Assembly: GCA_018350325.1 (NCBI GenBank)
Contig: JAEVLN010000002.1
Coordinates: forward strand, 936,162 to 1,000,161
Length of the DNA: 64,000 bases
Origin: Globodera rostochiensis
Lineage: Eukaryota; Nematoda; Chromadorea; Rhabditida; Heteroderidae
Direction: 5' to 3'
Made by a program: the position numbers and the translations under genes. The notes under the pieces are model-generated. The model was given only the letters and a program-made list of their open reading frames with translations, did not search any database and was not told the origin of the DNA. This document shows, in pieces, positions 9,899-19,480 of this stretch (positions are counted from its first letter, which is position 1; each line of letters begins with the position of its first letter).

Positions 9899-10059
9899 TC
9901 CATAAGAGCACCTCAATTTGGACCAAACTTACAAAAGTCTCAGAAAACTCCCCCGCAAAAGCGACCGACTCAGTTCAAAAGACCCACCCCACTCCCTTCC
10001 TTCGCAGCAACTCAAAAACCTACACTCTCACCCACAACCCCCCAAATCTCACGGACTTC

Positions 10060-12540
10060 GTGAGGTTCAACAACGCCTGGAAACCGGACTCCCTTCTTAT
10101 TTGCAAAAAGGGAAACAAAGTATGCGCCCAGGGAACAGTCCGACAAGTCCAGCTAACCAATCCCAATCATCTCTCCCTCCAAATCTCTGTCAACCTTTCG
10201 GAGACAGAAAACCAGTTTTTGGACCTGGACACGGTCCTTCACCTCGAAATCCCGTCCTCCCAGAACCAATTACACCAAAGGGCAGGCTGCTTTGCCTCCC
10301 TGTACCCAGCCCAAATCGCCCGGCAGCAGACCCCACAGGGCAGCATTTTCTCCCAAATACTTGGCTCATCCAACACCCACAAAATCTCCCCCACCCCGGA
10401 GCTCTCATTCGCTTCCTTCGCAAAAACCCTTGTCCCGAAACCAAACCTGGGACAACTCGACACTCTGGACCTGCTCTTTAACCCCACCCCAAGCATAATT
10501 GCCACAGAGGCCGGCCCGGGCACGGGGAAGTCACAAATAATAATCATGGCAATCCAAAGAAATTTGGAACTGGGAAAATCCGTTTTGGTCACCACCCATA
10601 GCAACGTTGCCCTCTGTAGGCTCGCCTCCGAAATCCTCCCCAAACTGGCCGCCAGCTCCAAAGCCCTTCTCCTACTCTCCGCCACCGCCAAAGAAAATTA
10701 CATGCACTTTTTTGCCCCCCTCCTCCCCAACCTCCTAGTCAAAACCATCGCCGACTTTTCCCCCCAATCGGCAACCCGGGGCGAAGCAGCCACAATCAAA
10801 AAATACAAAAGAAACGCCCTGCAAGCCACACGGCTTGCCGATGAACGAACCACCGCGGAGATCTATCTTCGTGACATTGGCCACGAAATCCCCCTCTTAT
10901 TCGCCACACTAAGTATGTTAGAAGACATCCCCTCCACCCTGAGGCACACAGAAAGTGTCTTTATTGACGAGGCGGGGCAAGCCCCAACGAGTCAAGTAAT
11001 CCACATCCTGACACGCGCCCCCAACCTCAGCAAAATGTTGGCAGTTGGCGACCCCAAACAGCTCGAAGTCCGCACGGACGAACTCCCCGAAAACATGCGC
11101 CCGTACGCATTTGGATCCCTCCTATCCCACCTACTTTCCCTCCAGAACGTTCCCCGCACAAAACTCACAATCTCCTACAGAGGGCATCCCATCCTGACCC
11201 AATGCCTGGCAGCATCCCTGTACGAAGGAAGCATAACCCCTGGAGTCACGGCCGAAGAGCGGTCGTTAGTCACAAACTCGTCCTTTCCCCTTCCCAACCA
11301 AAACGCCCCAATCCTTCTAGTTGACCTCCCTGACCCCGACCACAAAGAGCAAACGTCCTTCTCGAGACTGAATTCCGCTCAGGCTAAAGTCTCACAATAC
11401 GTCCTAAACGCACTGTGTCAGTCCCTTCCCCAAAACGCAAGCATAACCTGTTTATGCTTGTACTCAGCCCAAGCGAAAATGATCAAATCCCTGGGAATGG
11501 TTAGGGTGCAAACCCTAACCGTAGATTCCTTTCAAGCCCAACAGTCCGACGCAATTGTCCTGATCACGACTAGGTCCCTTGCCACCACCCCGAGTGAAAT
11601 GAGTCGGTCGCTTTACTTTATTAAAAACCCGAGTCGAGTTACGGTAGCCGTGTCAAGGGCAAAACACTTTTTCGGAATCGTAGGAAACTTCAAAACGCTC
11701 ATGGCCTGCAGGGCATGGGCAGACTTTCTCACAGAGGCCCAAACCCACTCCCCCGTAATTGGCACCGAATTTATTTACCAAAACTTCAATTTTAGCATGC
11801 CCGCCAACCTCCCCCGTCGCCCCGTCCGCCCTCCCTCCCGTCCATCCATCCGCCCGCAACCCCTCCTGGCCATGAACACTCCCGAGCCGTTCCTCGACCC
11901 AAACCCCACCTCCACAGCTCGCCTCTCACCCGCCCGTCCCATCCCGTCACTATTCGATATCGACTACTATAAACTCCTGCACGTCTACCAACAGCACTCC
12001 CAAACTCCGTCCACCGCCCCTCCGCCCTCCCAAGCTCCCCCGCCACCTTCCCACTCCATCCCGTCACTGCTCTCCGTCCCCGTCCACCCCCCCACGCAAA
12101 CGACCACGCCCGTCCCTCCCCACATTCCCGCACAACTCCGCCCATTATTTGCACTCCCGACCCTCCCCCCCATCACCGCAATGCCTCCCCCATCCCCCCC
12201 ACCATCCCCTCACCCACCGCCCCCTCGCTCGCGCCCCCTCCCTCTTACCGTTCCTCCCCCTTACACATTACCTCCCCGCCTCCTCCCTACCGCCGTCCCA
12301 CCAACCGCCCATCCACAAACATCCTCCACCCCCGGCCCAGCTCCACCACCCCATCCCCGTCCCCCTCCCGCTCCCCCCCTCTGGCCCAACAACAACAACA
12401 ACAACACCAGTACCAGCAACACCACCATCAACAGCACCAGCAACAACAGTCGGAGTCAATGCTTGGAGATGAGCGACGCATTGACGGAGTGCGGCATGTC
12501 CTCACGGCGCAGGGGTGGCAACGAATTGAATGAGGAATGA
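10060..12540 (+). CDS. UPF1-like superfamily 1B helicase
   Basis: From the first ATG there are 826 residues, but the same frame is open back to 9835 and reads as protein there (LYALNAQAHFLSVVHKS), so the true N-terminus lies upstream. The motor is complete: motif I GPGTGKS at 152-158, Ia VLVTTHSNVAL near 175, II FIDEAGQAP at 301-309, III GDPKQLE at 330-336, IV ISYRGHP near 371, V TVDSFQAQQSDAIVLIT near 487 and VI RVTVAVSRAKHFFGIVGN at 526-543. This is the AAA_11/AAA_12 pattern of UPF1/IGHMBP2/DNA2-like ATP-dependent RNA or DNA helicases. A long Pro-rich tail with Asn/Ser/Thr repeats follows (from ~residue 590). Such a helicase is not a usual Ty3/gypsy gene. Its strand, C-rich codon use and position suggest it travels with the retroelement. 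Confidence 0.9.
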   Translation: MRFNNAWKPDSLLICKKGNKVCAQGTVRQVQLTNPNHLSLQISVNLSETENQFLDLDTVLHLEIPSSQNQLHQRAGCFASLYPAQIARQQTPQGSIFSQILGSSNTHKISPTPELSFASFAKTLVPKPNLGQLDTLDLLFNPTPSIIATEAGPGTGKSQIIIMAIQRNLELGKSVLVTTHSNVALCRLASEILPKLAASSKALLLLSATAKENYMHFFAPLLPNLLVKTIADFSPQSATRGEAATIKKYKRNALQATRLADERTTAEIYLRDIGHEIPLLFATLSMLEDIPSTLRHTESVFIDEAGQAPTSQVIHILTRAPNLSKMLAVGDPKQLEVRTDELPENMRPYAFGSLLSHLLSLQNVPRTKLTISYRGHPILTQCLAASLYEGSITPGVTAEERSLVTNSSFPLPNQNAPILLVDLPDPDHKEQTSFSRLNSAQAKVSQYVLNALCQSLPQNASITCLCLYSAQAKMIKSLGMVRVQTLTVDSFQAQQSDAIVLITTRSLATTPSEMSRSLYFIKNPSRVTVAVSRAKHFFGIVGNFKTLMACRAWADFLTEAQTHSPVIGTEFIYQNFNFSMPANLPRRPVRPPSRPSIRPQPLLAMNTPEPFLDPNPTSTARLSPARPIPSLFDIDYYKLLHVYQQHSQTPSTAPPPSQAPPPPSHSIPSLLSVPVHPPTQTTTPVPPHIPAQLRPLFALPTLPPITAMPPPSPPPSPHPPPPRSRPLPLTVPPPYTLPPRLLPTAVPPTAHPQTSSTPGPAPPPHPRPPPAPPLWPNNNNNNTSTSNTTINSTSNNSRSQCLEMSDALTECGMSSRRRGGNELNEE

Positions 12541-13380
12541 GAAGATCATGATGCTGGGATGGATCGATTGATCAATGCTTTCACCACATTTTCATTTTTC
12601 GCCCACCGACCCCCCCCCCCCACCCGCCTTCACACTCCCGGCCCAGAACTGTCAGAAGAAATTCGGCCCTCAGCTCAATCCAAAGTCCAGGGACGGACTT
12701 CCCCGAACATTGGAGGTGTAAGAGGGTATGGGCAAACCGTCCCCCACAGTAAGACAAAAAAGGGGCGGGAAGGAGTACCCCCCCCCCCGATCACCGAGAA
12801 AAGGAGGGGCGAAAGCGATGGCTGCCGATCCCGGTCGACAGCCATCAGTTCGCTCTTCCCCGAAGAACGAGCCGGTTTCCTCCCGCTCCCCGTCCGTCCC
12901 CACTCTGGTGAAGTTGTGAGTTCTCCGTTGATGTCCTGGCCCCCCCCCAGGCACTTCCGCCCCACCCCGTCGATACGCTTTCACCCCTTCTCCCCTACTC
13001 CGATCATCAGCTCGGTCCCTCCGCCCTCGCCATCTGATCATCTCACCGTTACTTAATGAACCGTTTTGATGGAATAAACATTTGTTGGCACGAGGAGGTT
13101 CATGATGAAATAAATGGTTTGGAGCGAGGAAGAATGGAGGAATGAGTCAGGGGATTGGATCCGGGGGGAAGGGCAGAATTGGGGAAAGGAGGAGGAGGAA
13201 GGGAGTGCCGAAGCATGGGGGAAGCACGGGAAAAGGGAGGGGCCACAGCGTTCGGGACGTTCCTCCCTCGGGTATGGCCATCCCCCCACGCGCCTCCACT
13301 GGCCGATCGACCATCGCCGGACTCCGATTGCCGCCCCGACCCTCTGAGTCCCGAATCCCCGGTCCCACGGGAAACACGAA
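12541..13380. other. GC-rich 3' flank of the element, no gene seen
   Basis: Short overlapping open frames occur on both strands with no domain and no consistent base bias. The plus strand is C-rich to about 13.04 kb, then becomes G-rich (a run of GGAGGAGGAGGAAGGGA near 13.19 kb that could be a polypurine tract). An abrupt change to AT-rich DNA comes at about 13.38 kb. No sequence here was seen to repeat in the 5' leader. Confidence 0.4.
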
Positions 13381-14604
13381 AGTCTTATTCATTTTCTTAC
13401 TAATGAGGATTATAAGGATGGACCTATTAAAAATTAAAATAAAAATTTTTTTAAAGACACAAAAACCAAAAGCTAAAAAATAAGAAAACATCACTTATCG
13501 AACAAAAGCTGTAAATTTTGAAAACTATAAATAAAATAAATCATAAATACCGCAGTAAATTAGTCAAACAAAAGCAAGAGATTATATTATCTATATGGAA
13601 TAAAAACACCCCAAACTAAAATACACCAATTAATGAAATCGATTGAACTGGCATTTAATAAGGTATGATGGTGGCAGTCGCAGGCTGCAACAAAATTAGG
13701 GGTAATAACCCAGATTTATTTAAAATTAGTAACAAAATATAAATAAAATTTTAATAAAAACAATCAAACCTAATTATTTATTGATCGTACTTAATTTTCT
13801 ATAAAAATGAATCAATTACTCCACTATTTGTTATTAACCTGAAAGTGAGAAGATTGTATATGGATGACATAATTTAAACTAATTTTTATTTAATAAAAAT
13901 ATTTTACATGCGGCATTAAATGAATAATTTACAAATCAAAGAATTTTGAAATGCGACTAAATTTAATATTTAACACCAGGCATAAAATAATGTACGAATA
14001 AATTTATGGTTAGCCCCATTCGGGAAGATTATTAACGAACAGATGACTGGGAGAAACCTCTTTATAGATACGATCTTCTTATAGACATTTTTTTTTAGTA
14101 AAAAACAATTCACTAATGAATAAAAATATTTGAAATACACAGTAAATCTGTACAAAAAATACTTTCTCATAAAGAGCAAAACATTAACCAAATATGGTAA
14201 TAATTTAAATCAAGCGAAAAGGAATAAAAATTGAATATTGGCATTCTGAAATTGGCACGATTATTGTTGTTTGTTGTTTTGATTTACATGAATGAAATCA
14301 AATTCTAATCATATTTTTGATAAACCTGACTGATGATTGGGCAACAATTTGTGACATAATTCAATTAATAAAACTCAACTAATCATTTGAAAAAAAAGAA
14401 AATTTATCAAATAATGAGTGCAAGATGAAGGAAGCACACAAAGCTGAAAGAAATTTACCTCTTATTTTATTTTTCATAAATGAGTCTATTTAATACGTAA
14501 AAAAATTTAAACAATTCAAAAAACAAATTTATAAATAATTATTACGGCCAAAGGAGGCGCCGGAGGCCATTTCAATAAATGTTATGAATGGATCAGAGGG
14601 GATG
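13381..14604. other. AT-rich intergenic DNA, nothing coding
   Basis: I see no splice-supported exon. A short stretch near 13,795-13,835 (CAATTACTCCACTAT) is repeated at 28,080-28,125 and marks a dispersed AT-rich repeat. Confidence 0.5.
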
Positions 14605-15225
14605 GGGTGGAGGAATGAATTGGGCGGGCAGAGGATTCGCTCTGAAAGTTTTGTTTATTCATCGGCCCACTTCTGGGGGGAAACAACAGAATAGTGCACA
14701 TTTTAGGGGCCTTCGGCGGTGCCGATAGGCGCCGGGGGACGAAAATGGCCCAAAATTACTAAATTTTTGAAAGAAACACTTCGCCAAAGAATTAATAAAG
14801 GGAACGGGAAAAAGACTAATAAAATTCCGGAACGGGGTTTTCAAAAAGTACGGGACGGGATTCGCGAACGACAATCCCGTGTTTTTCCCGTTCCCTTAAA
14901 AAATCCCGTTGGCAAAAGACGGGTACGGGACCGGGAATCCCGTACTTTTCCCGCGGGAATCCCGTTCCGCCGATCTCTAGTGGAAGCCTTCATTGATTAT
15001 GACAAAAACATCCAACCAAAAAAAGAGAATTAATATTCGGCGAAATGCCCGATTTTGGCCTACTCCTCGATTTTGGATAATTTGTTGTTTAATAAAATTT
15101 CTAAAATGATGAGATTTGTCGGGGAAAACAGCAAAAATATTGGGGAAAGGGGGGGGGGAGTGAATGAATTGGGCGGGCAGAGGATTCGCTCAGAAAATTT
15201 TGTTTACCTATTCATCGGCCCCCGA
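14605..15225. repeat. Direct duplication bracketing a repeat insertion
   Basis: About 60 bp at 14,610-14,670 recur at 15,168-15,225 with a few differences. Both contain GAATTGGGCGGGCAGAGGAT and end in TTCATCGGCCC. The ~500 bp between them includes a CCCGT-type dispersed repeat and a single GC-rich hairpin. It could be a local tandem duplication or the trace of an insertion. Confidence 0.6.
14690..14982 (-). repeat. CCCGT-type dispersed repeat, copy 1 (hAT-like end)
   Basis: Read on the minus strand, it starts TAGAGATCGGCGGAACGGG. It continues with repeated words built on CGGGATTCCCGCGGGAAAA and GTACGGGA, and ends near AGAATAGTGCACATTTT. A second copy lies at 19,213-19,480. One GC-rich hairpin (CGGCGGTGCCGATAGGCG) lies at 14,714-14,735. 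The far end and target duplication were not resolved. Confidence 0.65.
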
Positions 15226-15986
15226 GGGGTCTAATGGAATGGATGCGTGGGGGGGGGGACGGAGGGGGGGGGGGGGCTCAATAAACATGAACCCGCAAAA
15301 CCAACGTAAAATTTGGGAGAATGAATTTGTTTGGAGTTTCTAAAACCTAAAGCAAAGTTGGGATGAATTAGAACATTTCTTTATTTTTCTCTAAATAATG
15401 ATCGATCAAAAAATGTACAACAAATAATTGAAGTTGAATGCAATTTTCGGGAATAATTTTCTGAGTGCGACGGACCAGCGTAATGGATGGTTTTTGCTTT
15501 TGAATGTCGTCGGAAGGGAAAGGGGGGGGGGGCGTCTGTTCGTCCGTCGTTCGTTCTCCGGAGGAAGCCCCAATTTGTGCACCCAAATAATCGAGTCATC
15601 GCTTGCCATTACATGCCATTAACCGCAAAATTCATCACAATTCAATCCCCAAAATGTGTCCAAAGGGGGCACAAACAAATTTGGGGGGTTTCTCCAAAAT
15701 ATCCATTAAATTGAAATGAATTTGTCTGCTGCCGAAGGAGGCAAGGGCGTGAAATTGCATTTGGAGATGAAAATGGCTCAAAAATAAAATTTTTTTGAGA
15801 ATCATTTGCGAAATGTAATGTGATACTGAAAAAATCTAACATTAATGCCGATAATTTTTTGTTTCAGCTTGAACCATTGGAACTTTATGATATCGCGCAC
15901 TTTGGAATTGACTCAAATGATGTAAATATCGCCAAAACAATTAACTAAATTAAAAAAAAACAGATTTCACTTGATAGTCTCAATTG
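15226..15986. other. Intergenic DNA with poly-G runs, nothing coding
   Basis: G runs of about 10-13 lie at 15,249-15,276 and 15,522-15,531. The short open frames near 15.4-15.7 kb on both strands have no recognisable domain or splice support. Confidence 0.4.
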
Positions 15987-15994
15987 GTACATAT

Positions 15995-17150
15995 CAGGGA
16001 TGGGCGGAATTCCGACTTCCGAAGTTCCGACTTCCGAGTTCCGACATTTTTTGGGCTCGGAATTCCGAGTTCCGACTTCCGAAAATTTTTGACAATGCGG
16101 AATTCCGAGTTTCGACTTCCGAAATTTTAAGGAAAAAATCGGAACTTTTTTCGGAAGTGTTACCCATTTTTGCAAAAAATGACAATTTGTGTCGATTTTG
16201 AACGCAATGCCAAATTAAATTTAAAAAATCTTTAATTTAATATCTTTTGCAAAGCGCGCATTCCCAATACGTATATGTCTCAGTGGTTAAGCAGTTTCGT
16301 GACTTATGTTGGGTTCTATTCCCCCGAGTGAAAACTCATTATATGTTTTTAATTTAAGTCTTTTTATTGATTCTTAGTCATCGCTCAAAAACCTTATAAA
16401 ATGGTGATTTTTTTTTGAAATTTTGGGCACATTTCCTAATTAAATTCACTAATTAATTTTTTCCCCCGGTAGAGCCTATCGGCACCGCCGGAACTCTCCT
16501 ATTCCCTAAAAACTTGAAAAAATTACCTTATTTATAAAATTTTGGTTGCAAATCCCTTAACAGATCGAGACAAAAATTCGAAATTTTCTCGGCGGCGCCT
16601 ATCGGCACCGCCGAACCCCTCCCCCCCCCCCCCCCCACCTTCTCAAAAATCCTGTATTCCTGACTAATTTTCTTTAAAAAACCATACCCAAAAATAAAGC
16701 CCCTAAAAATTTTAACCTTTTTAAAAAATTCTTTTCCCTGCGGCGCCGCTAGTCCACCCAACAAAAACCTTTAATAAAAAGCCCTAAAATTTTCAATTTC
16801 AGGAATTTTTGAACCTAAAATTAAAAAATGTTCAAAAACTTTTTTTTTTTGCAATCAAACAAGTCAATTGTTGAATTTAATTGTTAAATGTTTGTTGTTT
16901 TATTGTTTTTGGTTCGTAAATTGATTTATTCACGTCACGGCAACATATTTAAGAAAATTTTTAAAACTTCCGAGTTCCGACTTCCGAATTCCGAGTTCCG
17001 ACATTTTTTGGGCTCGGAATTCCGAGTTCCGACTTCCGAAAATTTTTTAAGGCCCGGAATTCCGAGTTCCGACTTCCGAAAAATTTTTAGGCCCCGGAAT
17101 TCCGACTTCCGAGTTCCGAAATTTTCTGAGGTCGTCGGCGCCCATCCCTG
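15995..17150. mobile_element. Non-autonomous hAT element A (MITE-like, 1156 bp)
   Basis: The element has perfect 12-bp terminal inverted repeats, CAGGGATGGGCG, at 15,995-16,006 and 17,139-17,150. It is flanked by the 8-bp target duplication GTACATAT (15,987-15,994 and 17,151-17,158), which fits the hAT consensus nTnnnnAn. Both ends are filled with the subterminal word TTCCGACTTCCGAG repeated with variations. The interior is AT-rich and holds two GC-rich hairpins (16,474-16,491 and 16,590-16,613) and a tRNA-like segment. No transposase is encoded, so mobility would need a hAT transposase from elsewhere. Confidence 0.92.
16270..16340 (+). repeat. tRNA-like (SINE-like) segment inside hAT element A
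   Basis: TCTCAGTGGTTAAGCAG resembles a tRNA D-arm with A box. GGTTCTATTCCCCCGAG, about 40 bp on, resembles the T-arm B box (one mismatch to GGTTCGANTCC). A clean acceptor stem and anticodon arm are not visible, so this is a tRNA-derived relic and not a working tRNA gene. Confidence 0.5.
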
Positions 17151-17158
17151 GTACATAT

Positions 17159-19212
17159 GAATTTCGGACTTTATTCCTTTTACCATTTAGCGAAATTTTC
17201 AATTTTTTTAAATTTTCGGTGTAAGCATTTAATAATAAAAAATCAATTTTTAGATTCAAAATATATTAACCTTAATATTTTGTAATTCAACCAATTAAAA
17301 TTATGCAAAAATAATTATAACTAAAGAATTAAATCTGTTAAATACAATAAACAGAAAAGATTAAACTGAAGAATTTTATTTTTATTAAAGAATGGCAATT
17401 AATTGAATTCTAGTAATCATGTTACAACAAATAATTTAAATGCATTAACAAAGGATAATAAAAATTTTAAAATTGTTTACATATTTAAATATTAATTTAA
17501 AGTAATAAATAAACCAGATTTTGATTGTGTTTATTTAAACACTTTTAATTATTATAAATTAAACAAAACTATTGTAATATAAACTTCGCAGAAATATGGG
17601 GACCCCAAGCATCCATTTACTGCAACAAAATTGTAAAAATACAATCAGCTTACTTATATTATATTAAAATTATAAATGATTTAAAATAGATACAATGATT
17701 ATCAATAAACAATTTTGAGGATTCACATAAAATTATTAAAGAAAGAACAATCAAAAATTAAAAAAGAATAGTTCAAACAAAATAATTTAAACAGAATTAA
17801 AATAATCTATTAAATAAATTTTTGATTAATTTGTAATTTAATCTTAAGCCAAATTAATTATATAAATTCAGGTTATTAAACTAACAGCAATCGAGAATGC
17901 TTCAGGACTCACTCATCGCAAGACTTGATAAATATGTAATATTATAATAAATGAACAAAATACTGTTTAATTACGGAATTAAATTAACATGAAAAGCAAA
18001 ACAAATAAATCGATAGCGAAAGAGACAGGGATTGCCGAAGAGAATTGAGGTGGTTAGAAAAATGAGAGAATGTAATGAGAAATAAAAATGTTATAATTAA
18101 AAGTCGGTAAATGTAATTAAAGTTGAAAATTGTTAATTACAGAAATAAATTTTTAAAATGAATGATCGCATCATCTTAAGTCGTCAAAAAATAAGTAAGC
18201 GGTCTGTTTAAAATATGTGCTTATGGAGTTCCAAGAAAACAATATAAAAAATGAATAATTTAATTTTTACAGACAAAATACAAAAACAAATGGAAACGGA
18301 TGTAAATGAAACTAATGGATTTAAAGTTATTTTGAATCATGCCCTAGAATTGTTATTAAAGTTATAAATTTCGGATACTCTAATAAAAACAAAATAAAAA
18401 ATTAATTATTTAAAATTAGCAAAATAAATTTATCATAAATTTGTTTATTTTAAGAATCAAATACAAATAATAATTAAAACTAAAACAGTTTCAAACAAAA
18501 CACGTGAAAATAAATGCTATAATTCTAAAAACTATATCTATACGTTTTATTTTTATTGTTAATAAAAGAAAAAATAAAATTTACGTGCGGCATATTGCAA
18601 AATTTTATTAAACGAGAATTAACCCAAAATTTGGCTTTAAAATCTGAATAAAAACAAGTTTTATTGGTTGAATTAAACCGTTATTAAATAGAAAATGAAT
18701 GTTTAACTAAAAGTGCTTTCGTTTCGTGCCACCTACGAAACAAAACTTAAAAAAAAGATATAGTATTCTCAATAAAATGATACAATTAGGTTAATGATTT
18801 TTTAAAATAGATTGGCTATAAAATTACAAAGATCCATTATTACTACATTATAATTTAATTACTTTTTTTGATTCAAAATTTAGCTTAAATTAGATATTCA
18901 TTTTTATCCTATGTTAGTCAAATGTTCTCTTTATAATCTTGTTTCTTTGGCTGTGGTAGGATTAACCCTTATAAATACAGCTATTTTTGAGTGATGATGT
19001 TTACTTAAAACAAATATGAAAATTTAAACAAATTCATTTAAATTTATATGTAGCGGCAATTCAGTAAATTAATTTCCAAATGTTAAAATTTTTTTTGTGC
19101 TTTTGAATGATTTTGAGGGCCAAATTATTTTTTGAAAAATTTGAATTCTCCAAAAATTATTCGAACTTGGATTTGGGGGTAGGAAATGGTCAAAAACTCT
19201 AAGCCTCTCAAT
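17159..19212. other. AT-rich gene desert with decayed dispersed repeats
   Basis: No exon is supported. The segment at about 18,805-19,010 shares recognisable order and wording with 28,985-29,180 (both contain ATTACAAAGATC and, later, GATGATGTTTA). The stretch is therefore partly built from old copies of the same repeat. Confidence 0.55.
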
Positions 19213-19480
19213 TAGAGCCCGGCGGGAAAACGGGATTCCCGCGGGAAAAGTACGGGATTCACGGTCCCGCCCGTCTTTTTTGCCGGGCGGGATTTTTAAC
19301 GGAACGGGAAAAAGACGGGAATCCCGTCCCGTACTTTTTGAAAACCCCGTTCCCGGAAATTTTATTTCAGTACATTTCCCGTTCCCGTTCATTTTTCTTG
19401 GCAAAATTTTTCAAAAATCCAACAAATTTTGACCAATTTTCATCAAAAAGCTCAAAATTAAGCCCCCCAAAATGTGCACT
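19213..19480 (+). repeat. CCCGT-type dispersed repeat, copy 2
   Basis: It begins TAGAGCCCGGCGGGAAAACG and contains CGGGATTCCCGCGGGAAAA and further CCCGT words. It ends near GTGCACTATTCTG, matching copy 1 (14,690-14,982) in inverted orientation. The TAG start and short internal words resemble the hAT elements of this window, but no 8-bp duplication was found. Confidence 0.65.

Larger units (their letters stand above)
185..13380 (+). mobile_element. Decayed Ty3/gypsy-like retroelement carrying NADAR and SF1 helicase genes
   Basis: All long open frames of this block lie on the plus strand. The coding strand is rich in C and A and poor in G, unlike the AT-rich DNA beyond 13.38 kb. The order is leader with a 49-bp array, gag, RNase H-integrase, NADAR, a Pro-rich ORF, then helicase. 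Gag, RNase H and integrase identify a Ty3/gypsy-type element. Protease and the N-terminal part of the RT are missing. I compared the leader (1-3092) with the 3' flank (12541-13380) by eye and saw no LTR pair, so the limits are drawn from base composition only. The shared strand and base bias suggest that the two non-retroviral genes belong to the element. An alternative is a retroelement fragment lying beside an independently captured gene pair. Confidence 0.7.

Noticed and set aside
12541..13380. 3' LTR after the helicase gene
   Set aside because: No stretch was seen to recur in the 5' leader, and no TG...CA ends or clear polypurine tract-LTR junction could be fixed.
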